Shown in pieces: positions 16,244 through 24,935 of a stretch of DNA of 64,000 nt. The stretch's first letter is position 1. Each line of letters begins with the position of its first letter. Below the pieces are notes generated by a model. That model did not search any database. It worked only from the letters and a program-made list of their open reading frames with translations, and was not told the DNA's origin. The position numbers were made by a program, and so were the translations under genes. Source of the DNA: Catelliglobosispora koreensis DSM 44566 (GTDB lineage: Bacteria > Actinomycetota > Actinomycetes > Mycobacteriales > Micromonosporaceae); the NCBI RefSeq assembly GCF_000379685.1, contig NZ_KB903289.1:221543-285542 (forward strand). Direction: 5' to 3'.

Positions 16244-17353
16244 GTGCTGTCGCCGCTTGACGACTATCCGGTGCACCAGGTGCCGGAAGTGATGCGCCAT
16301 CCCGGCACGTCGGACCGCAACTTCTACGACCGGTACTACTTCAACGCCTACTCCCCCGCCGCCGACCTGTTCCTGCTGGCCGGGCTCGGGCAATACCCGA
16401 ACCTCGGGGTCATGGACGCGTTCGTGCTCGTGCGGCAAGGCACCGATCATCTCGTGTTGCGCTCCAGCAAGGAACTCGGCGCCGACCGCATGGACCTATC
16501 TGTCGGGCCGCTGAAACTTGAAGTGCTGCAAGGACTTTCGACGCTGCGCCTGACAGCTGAAGCAGGTCACGGCCTATCGGCCGACCTGACCTTCAACGGC
16601 AACATCCCGGCCACCCTCGAACCCCGGCATTTCAAACGCGAACTCGATCGCGTCATGTTCGACACCGTCCGCTTCGCCCAGACGGGCCACTGGACCGGCA
16701 CGCTGACCGTCGACGAGGTCACCCACGAGGTGAAGGGCTGGCGCGGAAACCGGGACCGGTCGTGGGGGATCCGCCCGGTCGGTGAGCCAGAACCCATGGG
16801 CCGCAAGGCAGGTGGCGGCCGCGACGCCTTCTTCTGGATTTACAGCGTCATGCAGTTCGACGATTTCTCCGTCGTGGTCATCGTCCAGGAAGACGCCCAG
16901 GGCCGCCGCGTGATCGAAGAAGGGCTGCGTGTGTGGACTTCGGGTGCCTCCGAATGGCTAGGCCGCCCCGAGCACGTCTTAGGCTTCGCGCCCGAAACCC
17001 GTGACGTCACCTCAGCTTCGCTGACCTTCCACAAACCCGGCACCGAGGTCTTGACCATCGACGTGGACCTGCTGCTGCCCGCGCATCTTGGCGTCGCTAC
17101 CGGCTACGGGCACCTGGAAGACGAGTGGCGCCACGGCATGTGGCAAGGCCCCGACGTGCGAACCCAGACGGTCCGCCGCGACACCGCTGGCTTTGAGTTG
17201 CCAGAACGCATGTTCTGCCCCGTGGATGTGCTCAGCCGCTTCGACTTGCACGGCCGCGGCGAAACCGCCACCGGCACCGGACTGTTCGAGGTGGCGGTCA
17301 TCGGCCCACACCCGGGCTACGGCTTCACCGGATTCCTTGACACCGCTGCCTAA
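16244..17353 (+). CDS. Conserved protein of unknown function in putative steroid/lipid cassette
   Basis: 369 residues, no signal peptide or membrane helix. It begins SPLDDYPVHQVPEVMRHPGT and includes NFYDRYYFNAY near 28-38, a WRGNRDRSWG block near 168-177 and an HPGYGFTGF end. The chain is rich in beta strands, resembling the all-beta two-lobed proteins (lipocalin-like, CrtC/AttH type) that act on hydrophobic substrates, but this is fold impression only. The GTG start is 3 bp after the kinase stop; ALDH follows after 13 bp, so the three genes should act in one pathway. Confidence 0.75.
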   Translation: MLSPLDDYPVHQVPEVMRHPGTSDRNFYDRYYFNAYSPAADLFLLAGLGQYPNLGVMDAFVLVRQGTDHLVLRSSKELGADRMDLSVGPLKLEVLQGLSTLRLTAEAGHGLSADLTFNGNIPATLEPRHFKRELDRVMFDTVRFAQTGHWTGTLTVDEVTHEVKGWRGNRDRSWGIRPVGEPEPMGRKAGGGRDAFFWIYSVMQFDDFSVVVIVQEDAQGRRVIEEGLRVWTSGASEWLGRPEHVLGFAPETRDVTSASLTFHKPGTEVLTIDVDLLLPAHLGVATGYGHLEDEWRHGMWQGPDVRTQTVRRDTAGFELPERMFCPVDVLSRFDLHGRGETATGTGLFEVAVIGPHPGYGFTGFLDTAA

Positions 17354-17366
17354 GGGAGGGCATCAC

Positions 17367-18812
17367 ATGCGCGAGTACAGCCAGCTTTTCATCGGCGGCA
17401 CCTGGGTTTCGCCATCGTCAGACGGCTTCGTAGAGGTCTTGTCGCCCGCCGATCAGGCGTTCGTCGGACGGGTTCCCGCCGTCACGACCGAGGACATCGA
17501 CCGGGGCGTTGCCGCCGCACGCGAAGCCTTCGACAACGGACCGTGGCCACGGATGTCGCCCGCGGAACGGGGCGCGGTCATCGCCCGTGTCTCGGAACTG
17601 CTCGCCGAACGCGGCGACGAGCTGGCCCACCTCATCTCCGAGGAGATGGGTGCCCCACTGTCCACGGTGTACACCCTGGGCAACACGCCCTCGCACGCCG
17701 TCCTGGACTTCTACGCCGGCCTGGCCGACTCGTTCCCGTGGGAAGAAACCCGCATGGGCCAGTTCGGGCAAACCCGTGTCGTCAAAGAGCCTCTTGGCGT
17801 CGTCGCGGCCATCACGGCGTGGAACGTGCCGATGTTCGTGGTGTTCAACAAGCTCGCCCCGGCCTTGCTCGCCGGCTGCACCGTGGTTATCAAGCCAGCA
17901 CTGGAAACTCCACTGTCAGCCTTCCCGCTCGCGCAAATGTTCGCCGACGCGGGCCTGCCCGAAGGGGTGCTGTCGGTGCTGCCGGGCGGCGCGGCTGTCG
18001 GCGAGCACCTGGTGAACCATCCCCTCGTCGACAAGGTCACCTTCACGGGCAGCACCGCTGTGGGCCGGCGCATCGGCGCCCTGTGCGGCGAACGGCTCAA
18101 GAGCTGCTCCCTGGAGCTCGGCGGCAAGTCCGCGGCCATCGTGCTGCAGGACGCCGACCTCGACATGTACATGCCGATGCTCACCATGGCCTCGCTCATG
18201 AACAGTGGCCAGGCGTGTGTGGGCCAGACCCGCATCCTCGTGCCGCGCTCACGTGCCGCCGAGATCACCGAGGCCTACGTGGCGGCGGTCGCAGAAATGA
18301 AGATGGGCCATCCGTCCGAAATGGACACTGAACTCGGCCCGCTGATCTCGGCTCGCCAGCGCGACCGGGTTGAGGGCTACATCGCTTCGGGTAAAGAACA
18401 AGGCGCCCGTTTGGCCTTGGGCGGCGGCCGGCCGGCCGGCTTCGACAAAGGCTTCTACGTCGAGGCGACCATCTTCGATCAGGTCGACAACAGCATGAAG
18501 ATCGCCCAGGAGGAGATCTTCGGTCCCGTGATTTCCATCATCACGTATGACACCGAAGACGAAGCCATCCGCATCGCCAATGACTCTTCCTACGGCCTGG
18601 CCGGTTCGGTGTGGACGTCCGATGTGGACCACGGCATCGAGGTGGCAAAGCAGGTGCGCGCAGGCACTTACGGCATCAACTGGTACGCCTTCGACATGGG
18701 CTCGCCTTTCGGGGGCTACAAAAACTCTGGCATCGGCCGCGAAAACGGTCCCGAGGGCCTGGACGCCTTCTGCGAAACCAAGTCCATCATCATGCCGATG
18801 GGCCACGTATAG
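17367..18812 (+). CDS. Aldehyde dehydrogenase
   Basis: 481 residues of the NAD(P)-dependent ALDH superfamily. Seen: TAWNVPM for cofactor binding, FTGSTAVG, the general base Glu in LELGGKSA, nucleophile Cys in NSGQACVGQTR, and EEIFGPV. Oxidises an aldehyde to the acid. The ATG at 17367 has a GGGAGGG Shine-Dalgarno (17354-17360). The operon context suggests an aldehyde from steroid, lipid or alcohol breakdown. A promoter for the next gene lies over its stop codon. Confidence 0.93.
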   Translation: MREYSQLFIGGTWVSPSSDGFVEVLSPADQAFVGRVPAVTTEDIDRGVAAAREAFDNGPWPRMSPAERGAVIARVSELLAERGDELAHLISEEMGAPLSTVYTLGNTPSHAVLDFYAGLADSFPWEETRMGQFGQTRVVKEPLGVVAAITAWNVPMFVVFNKLAPALLAGCTVVIKPALETPLSAFPLAQMFADAGLPEGVLSVLPGGAAVGEHLVNHPLVDKVTFTGSTAVGRRIGALCGERLKSCSLELGGKSAAIVLQDADLDMYMPMLTMASLMNSGQACVGQTRILVPRSRAAEITEAYVAAVAEMKMGHPSEMDTELGPLISARQRDRVEGYIASGKEQGARLALGGGRPAGFDKGFYVEATIFDQVDNSMKIAQEEIFGPVISIITYDTEDEAIRIANDSSYGLAGSVWTSDVDHGIEVAKQVRAGTYGINWYAFDMGSPFGGYKNSGIGRENGPEGLDAFCETKSIIMPMGHV

Positions 18813-18820
18813 TCGCCCGG

Positions 18821-19351
18821 GTGATCGCCCTTCTCGACACCGCCGCTCTGGATCATCCCTATCCGCTAATCCGGGGCGGCGGCCTGTTCCTCATGTGCGT
18901 CGGTGCTGGCTTCCTGCTGTGCTGGATCTTCCCCAAGCACTGGATTCCGTTCGCGATCGGCGGCGGCGTGGCCGGCTTCATCGCCAGCGGGCTCTCAGCG
19001 CTGCTGCCCAGAATCGGCACCATCGCCCCGGTGCACATCATCGCCCTCGTCGGCTCGATGGTGCTGGAAATGGGGCTCATCTACCTGGCGATCACCCGGT
19101 TCAAAGACGCGGGAACCCGCAAGCTCCTGATGGCCATCCTGTTCGTTGTCGGCCTGCACTTCATCCCGATGGGCCTGGCCCATGGCCCGCTCATCCTGAC
19201 CCTCGGCGTGCTCTGCTGCCTCAACGCTTTCATCGGCTTCCGCGCTGAGCGCGTCGACTGGCGCGTCTTCGGCGTCATAGACGCGCTTCTCAAGCTGGGC
19301 TTCGGGCTCTGGATGTTCCTGGCCTACCCCGCTTTCACGTATCCCTTCTGA
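18821..19351 (+). CDS. Integral membrane protein of unknown function
   Basis: 176 residues with about six hydrophobic helices: GLFLMCVGAGFLLCWIF, FAIGGGVAGFIASGL, HIIALVGSMVLEMGLIYLA and three more to the C-terminus. No transporter motif recognised. TATAGT (18808-18813), overlapping the ALDH stop, lies seven bases before the GTG start and could drive a leaderless transcript, so it need not depend on the operon upstream. A 14-bp hairpin follows. Confidence 0.75.
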   Translation: MIALLDTAALDHPYPLIRGGGLFLMCVGAGFLLCWIFPKHWIPFAIGGGVAGFIASGLSALLPRIGTIAPVHIIALVGSMVLEMGLIYLAITRFKDAGTRKLLMAILFVVGLHFIPMGLAHGPLILTLGVLCCLNAFIGFRAERVDWRVFGVIDALLKLGFGLWMFLAYPAFTYPF

Positions 19352-19357
19352 CACCTA

Positions 19358-19390
19358 CGTTTGGGGCCGCTTTACCAGCGGCCCCAAACG
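19358..19390. terminator. Bidirectional hairpin between convergent genes
   Basis: Perfect 14-bp stem, 19358-19371 with 19377-19390, loop TTACC. No long T tract on either side. It separates the membrane-protein gene (ends 19351) from pepN (ends 19395) and can serve both. Confidence 0.75.
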
Positions 19391-19394
19391 GGCT

Positions 19395-21929
19395 TTACGC
19401 GGCGTCGCGGGCGCGGGCCTTGAGGGCACGGGCGACGCGGTCGCGGCCTTCGGCGACGATGCGGCGCAGCGGCCCCGGATGCCCTTCTTCAGCGAGCCAA
19501 GCCTCTGATGCCGCAAGCGTTTCCTCGGTAATCACCAGACGAGGGTAGGCGTGGATGGCGAACGTCCGCTGCGGCTCACCCTCCAGCCGGTCCCACACGC
19601 TCGCGACCACGGCGAAATAGCTTGCGGCGTAAGGCGTTAGCAGATCGGCGTGCCCTGGCTGCTGGAATCCGTCCACGAGCGCTTCTTGCAGCCAGTTGGG
19701 CAGATCCGGCTCCTCGGTCAGGCGCCGCCACACTTCGGCCTTCACCGCGGCATCGGGCAAGGCAGCGTGCGCGGTCGCGGCTTCGCGACGCCCGCCAGCG
19801 GTGTCGTCACCCGCGAGCGCCGCGTCAATGTCAGCCGGGCTTGCCGCGCCGTTTGCCGCTAGCGACTTGACCACCAGCCACCGCAGATCCACGTCAATGT
19901 CCAGCCCCGCCGGGACGTCCTGCCCGTCGAGCCAGCCCTTGATCGCGGCGAGTTCAGGGGACGTGCGGGCGGAGACGGCGAACAGCCGGGCCCACTGCAG
20001 CTGGCGATCGCTGCCAGGCTCAGCGTCGGCAATAGCCGTGCCTGCGGTCGCGTGCAACAGCCCCCATCCCGTTGCCGCCCAAGCCGGATCGGCGAACTCC
20101 GTTAGCGCGCGCTTCGCCGTCGTGAGCGTCCCCTCGACGATGTTGACGTTGCGCTCACCGGCCAGCCCGGCGGCCACCTGAGCGAGATAGGCGCGGGCGG
20201 GCAGCTCAGCGTCGCTCACCATGTCCCACGCCGCTGACCACACCAGCGCCCGCTGCAGCGCGCCGGGGAAAGCCGCCACGTGACGCATCACGGTCTGCGC
20301 CGAGTGCTCATCGAGGCGCAACTTGGCGAACGTCAGATCGTCGTCGTTGAGCAGCAACACATCAGGACGCCGCTCACCGAGCAGCTCGGGCAGCACCGTC
20401 CGGGCACCCGTCACGTCGGCGGCGACGAGCTTACGGCGTACCAACACTTGATCCTGAAGGTCGTAAAGTCCAATGTGGATGCGGTGGTCCCGAAGCGCCG
20501 GGTGCGATGCAGGCGCCTCCTGAAGCACAGCCACCTCGGTCAGCAGACCGTCAGCGTCAACCGTTACCTCCGGACGCAGTGTGTTGACCTGAGCCGTGCG
20601 CAACCACCGCTCGGCGAAGCCGGAAAGGTCACGGCCACAAGCTTTCTCCAGCGCGCCCAGCAGATCGGCGAACGTCGCGTTGGACCAGGCGTGCGCCGCG
20701 AAATACGACCGCAGCCCGGCGAGGAAAGCCTCCTCGCCAACGCTTGCCACGAGCTGCTTGAGCACACTGGCGCCCTTGGCATAGGTGATGCCATCGAAGT
20801 TCAGCACTGACGACTCGACGTCGGTCACTTCGGTGTAGACCGGGTGCGTGGAGGACAGCTGGTCCTGCCGGTAGCCCCAGTTCTTCGTGGTGGCAAGGAA
20901 AGTCGCCCACGCCTCGGTGTAGCGCGTCGAGCCCTCGGCCGCCCAGTAACACGCCCACTCCGCGAACGCCTCGTTGAGCCACAGGTCATCCCACCAGCGC
21001 AACGTCACCAGGTCGCCAAACCACATGTGCGCCATCTCGTGCAAAATAACCGCCGCGCGGTCCTCGTACTGAGCGTCGGTCGCCTTGGCGCGGAACAAGA
21101 ACCGGTCCTCGGCGAACGTCACGCAGCCGAAGTTCTCCATCGCGCCCATGTTGTACTCGGGCAGGAACAGCTGGTCATACTTCGGCAGCGGATAGGCGAT
21201 GCCGAACTGGCTGGCATAAAAGTCCAGGCCCTGCTTGGTGACCGTGAGGATGTCGTCAGCGTCCAGATGCGGCGCCATCGAGGCCCGGCAATAGACGCCG
21301 AGGTCGACGTCACCGTGCCGGTCCCGCACCACGTGATAAGGCCCCGCGCACACCGCGCCGAGATAGGTGCTCATCCGCGGCGACCGGGCAAAGTGGACGG
21401 TCCGCGAACCTTGCTTTTCCTCCGAGTGCGAGGCGGGCATCGTCGAGGCGACCTGCCAGTGCGCGGGCACGGTCACCCGGAACGTGTGCTCAGCCTTGAG
21501 GTCAGGCTGATCGAAACACGCGAAGACCGCCTGCGCATGAGCCATGCACAGCTGCGAGTAGAGGTAGACCTCGCCATCGGCCGGGTCGGTCAGCCGGTGC
21601 AGCCCCTCACCGGAGGTGCTGTACGGGAAGTCACCCTCAATCACGAGCTGGTTTTCCTCCCGCAGCTCGCTCAATGTCAGCCCCGCGTCCGCCGACCAGC
21701 CGGCCAGATCCAGCGGCTCCCCGTTCAGCGTCGCCGACCGCAAGACCACCGGCGCGACTTCGATGAAGGTGACGCCCGACGTTCCGCGATAGGCGAAATC
21801 GACCACCGTGCGCGAGGCGAACGTCGCGCCGTCGCCGGTCAAATCAAGCGTGATGTCATAGTGCCGGACCTCGAGGACCGCGGCTCGGTCAACGGCTTCG
21901 GACTGGGTGAGGTTACGAATCGCGGCCAT
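19395..21929 (-). CDS. pepN: Aminopeptidase N (M1 zinc metallopeptidase)
   Basis: 844 residues, full length for the actinobacterial M1 family. The substrate-binding GAMEN is at 262-266, zinc ligands HEMAH at 297-301 and Glu320 in NEAFAEW. The C-terminal half is the helical ERAP1-like domain. It removes N-terminal residues from peptides in the cytoplasm; no signal peptide. Single-gene unit, divergent from spo0M and closed by the hairpin at 19358-19390. Confidence 0.96.
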   Translation of the reverse strand: MAAIRNLTQSEAVDRAAVLEVRHYDITLDLTGDGATFASRTVVDFAYRGTSGVTFIEVAPVVLRSATLNGEPLDLAGWSADAGLTLSELREENQLVIEGDFPYSTSGEGLHRLTDPADGEVYLYSQLCMAHAQAVFACFDQPDLKAEHTFRVTVPAHWQVASTMPASHSEEKQGSRTVHFARSPRMSTYLGAVCAGPYHVVRDRHGDVDLGVYCRASMAPHLDADDILTVTKQGLDFYASQFGIAYPLPKYDQLFLPEYNMGAMENFGCVTFAEDRFLFRAKATDAQYEDRAAVILHEMAHMWFGDLVTLRWWDDLWLNEAFAEWACYWAAEGSTRYTEAWATFLATTKNWGYRQDQLSSTHPVYTEVTDVESSVLNFDGITYAKGASVLKQLVASVGEEAFLAGLRSYFAAHAWSNATFADLLGALEKACGRDLSGFAERWLRTAQVNTLRPEVTVDADGLLTEVAVLQEAPASHPALRDHRIHIGLYDLQDQVLVRRKLVAADVTGARTVLPELLGERRPDVLLLNDDDLTFAKLRLDEHSAQTVMRHVAAFPGALQRALVWSAAWDMVSDAELPARAYLAQVAAGLAGERNVNIVEGTLTTAKRALTEFADPAWAATGWGLLHATAGTAIADAEPGSDRQLQWARLFAVSARTSPELAAIKGWLDGQDVPAGLDIDVDLRWLVVKSLAANGAASPADIDAALAGDDTAGGRREAATAHAALPDAAVKAEVWRRLTEEPDLPNWLQEALVDGFQQPGHADLLTPYAASYFAVVASVWDRLEGEPQRTFAIHAYPRLVITEETLAASEAWLAEEGHPGPLRRIVAEGRDRVARALKARARDAA

Positions 21930-22028
21930 AGCCTGGAGATGCTAGCCGTCAATGGCCGCCAGCATTAGGGGGTTTTTCGGGGCCGTGGGGTCACGGAGAT
22001 AGTGGCAAGAGCCTGCTAAACATGACGC

Positions 22029-22964
22029 ATGGTGTTTAAGAAGATGCTCGCCGCCCTCGGCGTCGGAGGCCCGTCAGTAGATACCGTCCTGGCCAGCCCC
22101 AGCGTGCAGCCAGGCGGCAAGCTCACCGGCCAGGTGCACATCAAGGGCGGCGACCGCGATACCCAGATCGAATATGTCTCGCTTGGCCTGGTTACCCGTG
22201 TCGAAGTGGAAAGCGGCGACTCCGAATACAGCAAGAACGTCGAGTTCCACCGCATACACGTGGCCGGGGCCTTCACGTTGCCCGCGGGAAGCACCCAAGC
22301 GCTGCCGTTCACCCTGGAGATCCCCTGGGAAACTCCCATCACGTCGATCTACGGCCAGCACCTGCACGGCATGACCATGGGTGTGCACACCGAGCTGTCC
22401 GTGGCCAAGGCCGTCGACAAGACCGACCTCGACGCCGTGGCCATTCAGCCGCTGCCCATCCACGCGGCCATCCTCGACGCGTTCCTGCGCCTGGGCTTCC
22501 GGTTCAGCCGGGCCGACCTTGAGCGCGGCCACATCTACACCGTGCAGCAAACGCTGCCGTTCTACCAGGAGATCGAGTTCTACCCGTCCCCCGCTTACAG
22601 CGGGCGTATCCGCCAGCTCGAAGTCACCTTCGTGACCAGCCCCACCGGCGTCGACATCGTCTTGGAGTTCGACAAGCGCGGATTCCTCGGCAGCTCACAC
22701 GACAGCTTCAGCCGCTACCACGTTCGTCACGACGAAGTCGGCAGCAAAGACTGGACCTCCGTCGTCGACGGCTGGATCCGGCAGGCCGCTGACAAGCACG
22801 GCTCCTTTGGCGGGCACGCGCCGCACCAGGGCCACGGCCGCCGCGGCGGCATCGGCATGGGTGGAGTGGCCGCTGGCGTCGCCGGAGGTGTCGTCGGCGG
22901 CATGCTGCTCGGCGAGGCTTTCGAAGAGGTCGGCGAAGCCGTCGACATGGACTTCGACTTCTAA
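22029..22964 (+). CDS. Spo0M-family (arrestin-like) protein
   Basis: 311 residues. The first 230 match the Spo0M family (MVFKKMLAALGVGGPSVDTVL, then QPGGKLTGQVHIKGG), an arrestin-like double beta-sandwich known in Bacillus for sporulation control and membrane or cytoskeleton association. The C-terminal 60 residues are a Gly/His-rich low-complexity tail with a Gly-rich hydrophobic patch (GGVAAGVAGGVVGGMLLG) and an acidic end. Single gene; a GC-rich hairpin follows. Confidence 0.9.
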   Translation: MVFKKMLAALGVGGPSVDTVLASPSVQPGGKLTGQVHIKGGDRDTQIEYVSLGLVTRVEVESGDSEYSKNVEFHRIHVAGAFTLPAGSTQALPFTLEIPWETPITSIYGQHLHGMTMGVHTELSVAKAVDKTDLDAVAIQPLPIHAAILDAFLRLGFRFSRADLERGHIYTVQQTLPFYQEIEFYPSPAYSGRIRQLEVTFVTSPTGVDIVLEFDKRGFLGSSHDSFSRYHVRHDEVGSKDWTSVVDGWIRQAADKHGSFGGHAPHQGHGRRGGIGMGGVAAGVAGGVVGGMLLGEAFEEVGEAVDMDFDF

Positions 22965-22985
22965 GCGCAGTTTTCTGCACGATCA

Positions 22986-23020
22986 CGCCGCCGGCCCCGG
23001 GCCGGCGGCGTTGCTATTGT
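22986..23020 (+). terminator. GC-rich hairpin after the spo0M-like gene
   Basis: 10-bp stem CGCCGCCGGC (22986-22995) with GCCGGCGGCG (23001-23010), five-base loop, then a moderately T-rich TTGCTATTGTT. The same TATTGT (23015-23020) may be the -10 for the next small gene. Confidence 0.6.
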
Positions 23021-23027
23021 TCACCTC

Positions 23028-23120
23028 GTGTTCAAGGCCCTCGTCTGCTTCATGCTCGTCTTTATCGCCATCGGCGCGATAGGCATGTTCCTTGCCACCA
23101 AGCGCCGTGGACGCGGGTGA
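23028..23120 (+). CDS. 30-residue single-helix membrane peptide
   Basis: GTG at 23028 to TGA at 23120: begins MFKALVCFMLVFIAIGAIG and ends FLATKRRGRG. One hydrophobic helix (about 3-22) and a basic C-terminus fit a small inner-membrane peptide with the tail in the cytoplasm. TATTGT at 23015-23020 is seven bases before the GTG, matching the leaderless pattern seen elsewhere in the window. It overlaps the start of the TSUP permease by 14 bp, so coupled translation is plausible. No homologue recalled; the supporting signal is the promoter and the amino-acid pattern. Confidence 0.5.
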   Translation: MFKALVCFMLVFIAIGAIGMFLATKRRGRG

Positions 23121-23877
23121 CTTAGCCCTCCTGCTGATCGCCGCGACCGCCGCCGGGTGGATTGACGCGGTCGTCGGCGGCGGAGGCCTGCTCCTCATTC
23201 CGGCCATGTTCGTCGCGGCGCCACAGCTGCCGACCGCGACCGTTCTCGGAACCAACAAACTCACGGCCATCGCGGGTACGACGAGCGCCGCGATCACGTT
23301 CGCCCGGCGCACCAAGATCCCTTGGAAGACGGTCTTGCCGGCTATGGCGCTGGCCGTGCCGGTCTCGGGCTCCGGCGCCTGGCTCGCCGGAAGCATTCCC
23401 GCCAGCGTCTTTCGGCCCATCGTGCTAGCCGTGCTGGTGTTCGTCGCCGTCTTCGTGACCTTCCGCCCGGCCATGGGCACGATCGCTCATCCGTCGCGCG
23501 ACACCGTGCCCAGGCGGACCCTCGCCATCGCGGTGGCCGGGGCGGCAATCGCCTTCTACGACGGCATGATCGGCCCTGGCACGGGAACGTTTCTCATCCT
23601 GACGTTCGTCAGCACCATCGGCGCCGACTTCCTGCACGCGTCAGCCATGGCCAAACTCATCAACCTCGCCACCAACTTCGGCGCGCTGATTGTCTTCTCC
23701 TTCAACGGCCACGTCCTGTGGACGCTCGGCTTGGCTATGGCCGCGGGCAACATCATCGGCGCTCAGCTGGGCGCCCGGCTCGCGATCCGCAAAGGTGCCG
23801 GTTTCGTGCGCCTCATCCTGCTGACCGTCGTCTGTGGACTCATCGCCCGCCTCGCCTATGACCAGTGGTTCAGCTAG
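23107..23877 (+). CDS. TSUP-family membrane permease (TauE/SafE)
   Basis: 256 residues with about eight helices. The family signature WIDAVVGGGGLLLIPAM is at about 17-33 and its repeat in the second half reads AFYDGMIGPGTGTFLIL. TSUP proteins export or import sulphur-containing organic anions such as sulphite, sulphoacetate or thiosulphate. The GTG at 23107 gives a normal N-terminus; a TTG at 23092 is possible. No sulphur gene is adjacent, so the substrate is open. It ends 30 bp from the convergent glycosylase-like gene. Confidence 0.88.
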   Translation: MDAGDLALLLIAATAAGWIDAVVGGGGLLLIPAMFVAAPQLPTATVLGTNKLTAIAGTTSAAITFARRTKIPWKTVLPAMALAVPVSGSGAWLAGSIPASVFRPIVLAVLVFVAVFVTFRPAMGTIAHPSRDTVPRRTLAIAVAGAAIAFYDGMIGPGTGTFLILTFVSTIGADFLHASAMAKLINLATNFGALIVFSFNGHVLWTLGLAMAAGNIIGAQLGARLAIRKGAGFVRLILLTVVCGLIARLAYDQWFS

Positions 23878-23894
23878 CGTCACCACCTCTAAGT

Positions 23895-23910
23895 GATCCT
23901 AGGACGCTAG
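23895..23910. repeat. 16-bp repeat GATCCTAGGACGCTAG, copy 2
   Basis: Second copy of the word at 4568-4583, with an extra G completing CCTAG-GACG-CTAGG. It covers the stop codon of the minus-strand gene ending at 23907 and fills most of the 29-bp convergent gap after the TSUP gene. Confidence 0.5.
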
Positions 23911-24926
23911 GAGTTAACGAAGGTCAGCAAGCGCTCGCCTTCTTCGTCGACGGCTGCCTGCTCCGCTTTGGACAGGGGCGAAAACGGTTCTACGTAAAAG
24001 TTTCCGTCCGTGATGCGCCAGTCGGCCCGGTAGAAGCCATCCACGAGGACGCTGCCGAAGCCCGCCCCGTGGCCAGGTGGCAGCGGCACTCGCCGTCCGT
24101 CGGTGATGAATCGCGTGCGCACAGCGTGGGACAGCAGCAGGTTGTCGTACTGCGGGAGAAAGCGCACAGGAGCTGGGGTGTCCTCGGGCGGGCGCGGCGC
24201 GTCAGGCAAGTCGTAGTAACCGTCCCCCAAGGACATGAGCGGCAGCCGTTCCACGACTTCACGAAGCCGGGTCAACCCCGACCACTGCTGTGCGTCCTTG
24301 ACGGTCGCCGGGCCGAAGGCACCGAAGTAGCGCAGGATCAGATCGTCCACAGACGACGGTCCGAGCTCGCGGCCGAGCCAGTCCTGCGCCAGGCTCAGCT
24401 TCGCGGGGCCGGACGTGGGCCAGAGACCGCGCGGGGGCACCTGAATCAACGGCACCAAGAACGCGATGGCGTAACCGAGCGCCTTGGGATCGTCGGACGG
24501 GAATAGCGGCGCCAGGCCGGCCGACAGTTCAGTCAGCGAGAGCGGCCTTGAGGCAAGCAGCTCCAGCCCGGCGGCGACGACCGCGGCCGGGTCGGCGACC
24601 TGTTTGCCGAATGGCCCGTTGGTGAACTGGCGCGCGATCACCGGTGCCGTGAGCGGGCGCCAGCTCACGTAGTCGGCGACGGGAACGAGGTGAACGGTCG
24701 AGCGCATCAGCAGTCCCCGTACGACTTGGCGGTCAACCAGAAGTGACGCAAGTGACGTTGGCTCGAAGGCATTCAGCCGCGTCCACAGGCCGACGTAGGG
24801 TGACAGTGGCGCCTGCGCCTGGATCCCGCCGAGACGCGAAATCGCTTCTAGCGGGGTTATGTCGTGGCGGCGCAGTAACATCTGCCGGTCCAGGGTGGCC
24901 CGGTTGAGGGCTCGAATGGTGATCAC
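23907..24926 (-). CDS. HTH_42 winged-helix protein, AlkZ/YcaQ-type DNA glycosylase-like
   Basis: 339 residues of the winged-helix DNA-binding family that contains AlkZ and YcaQ (AlkX), monofunctional glycosylases for bulky alkyl adducts and interstrand crosslinks. The catalytic Q-x-Q motif is visible as IQAQ at 35-38. A TVHLVPVADYVSWRPL segment, conserved in the family, follows around 79-95. The GTG at 24926 begins the first helix. It diverges from the siderophore operon with a gap of 9 to 33 bp, depending on that start. Other HTH_42 proteins are uncharacterised, so activity is an inference from the motif. Confidence 0.8.
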   Translation of the reverse strand: MITIRALNRATLDRQMLLRRHDITPLEAISRLGGIQAQAPLSPYVGLWTRLNAFEPTSLASLLVDRQVVRGLLMRSTVHLVPVADYVSWRPLTAPVIARQFTNGPFGKQVADPAAVVAAGLELLASRPLSLTELSAGLAPLFPSDDPKALGYAIAFLVPLIQVPPRGLWPTSGPAKLSLAQDWLGRELGPSSVDDLILRYFGAFGPATVKDAQQWSGLTRLREVVERLPLMSLGDGYYDLPDAPRPPEDTPAPVRFLPQYDNLLLSHAVRTRFITDGRRVPLPPGHGAGFGSVLVDGFYRADWRITDGNFYVEPFSPLSKAEQAAVDEEGERLLTFVNS

Positions 24927-24935
24927 CCGTCCATA

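Noticed and set aside
20844-21968. 374-codon frame on the + strand over pepN
   Set aside because: Antisense to pepN, which has full M1 motifs; no independent promoter or ribosome-binding site.
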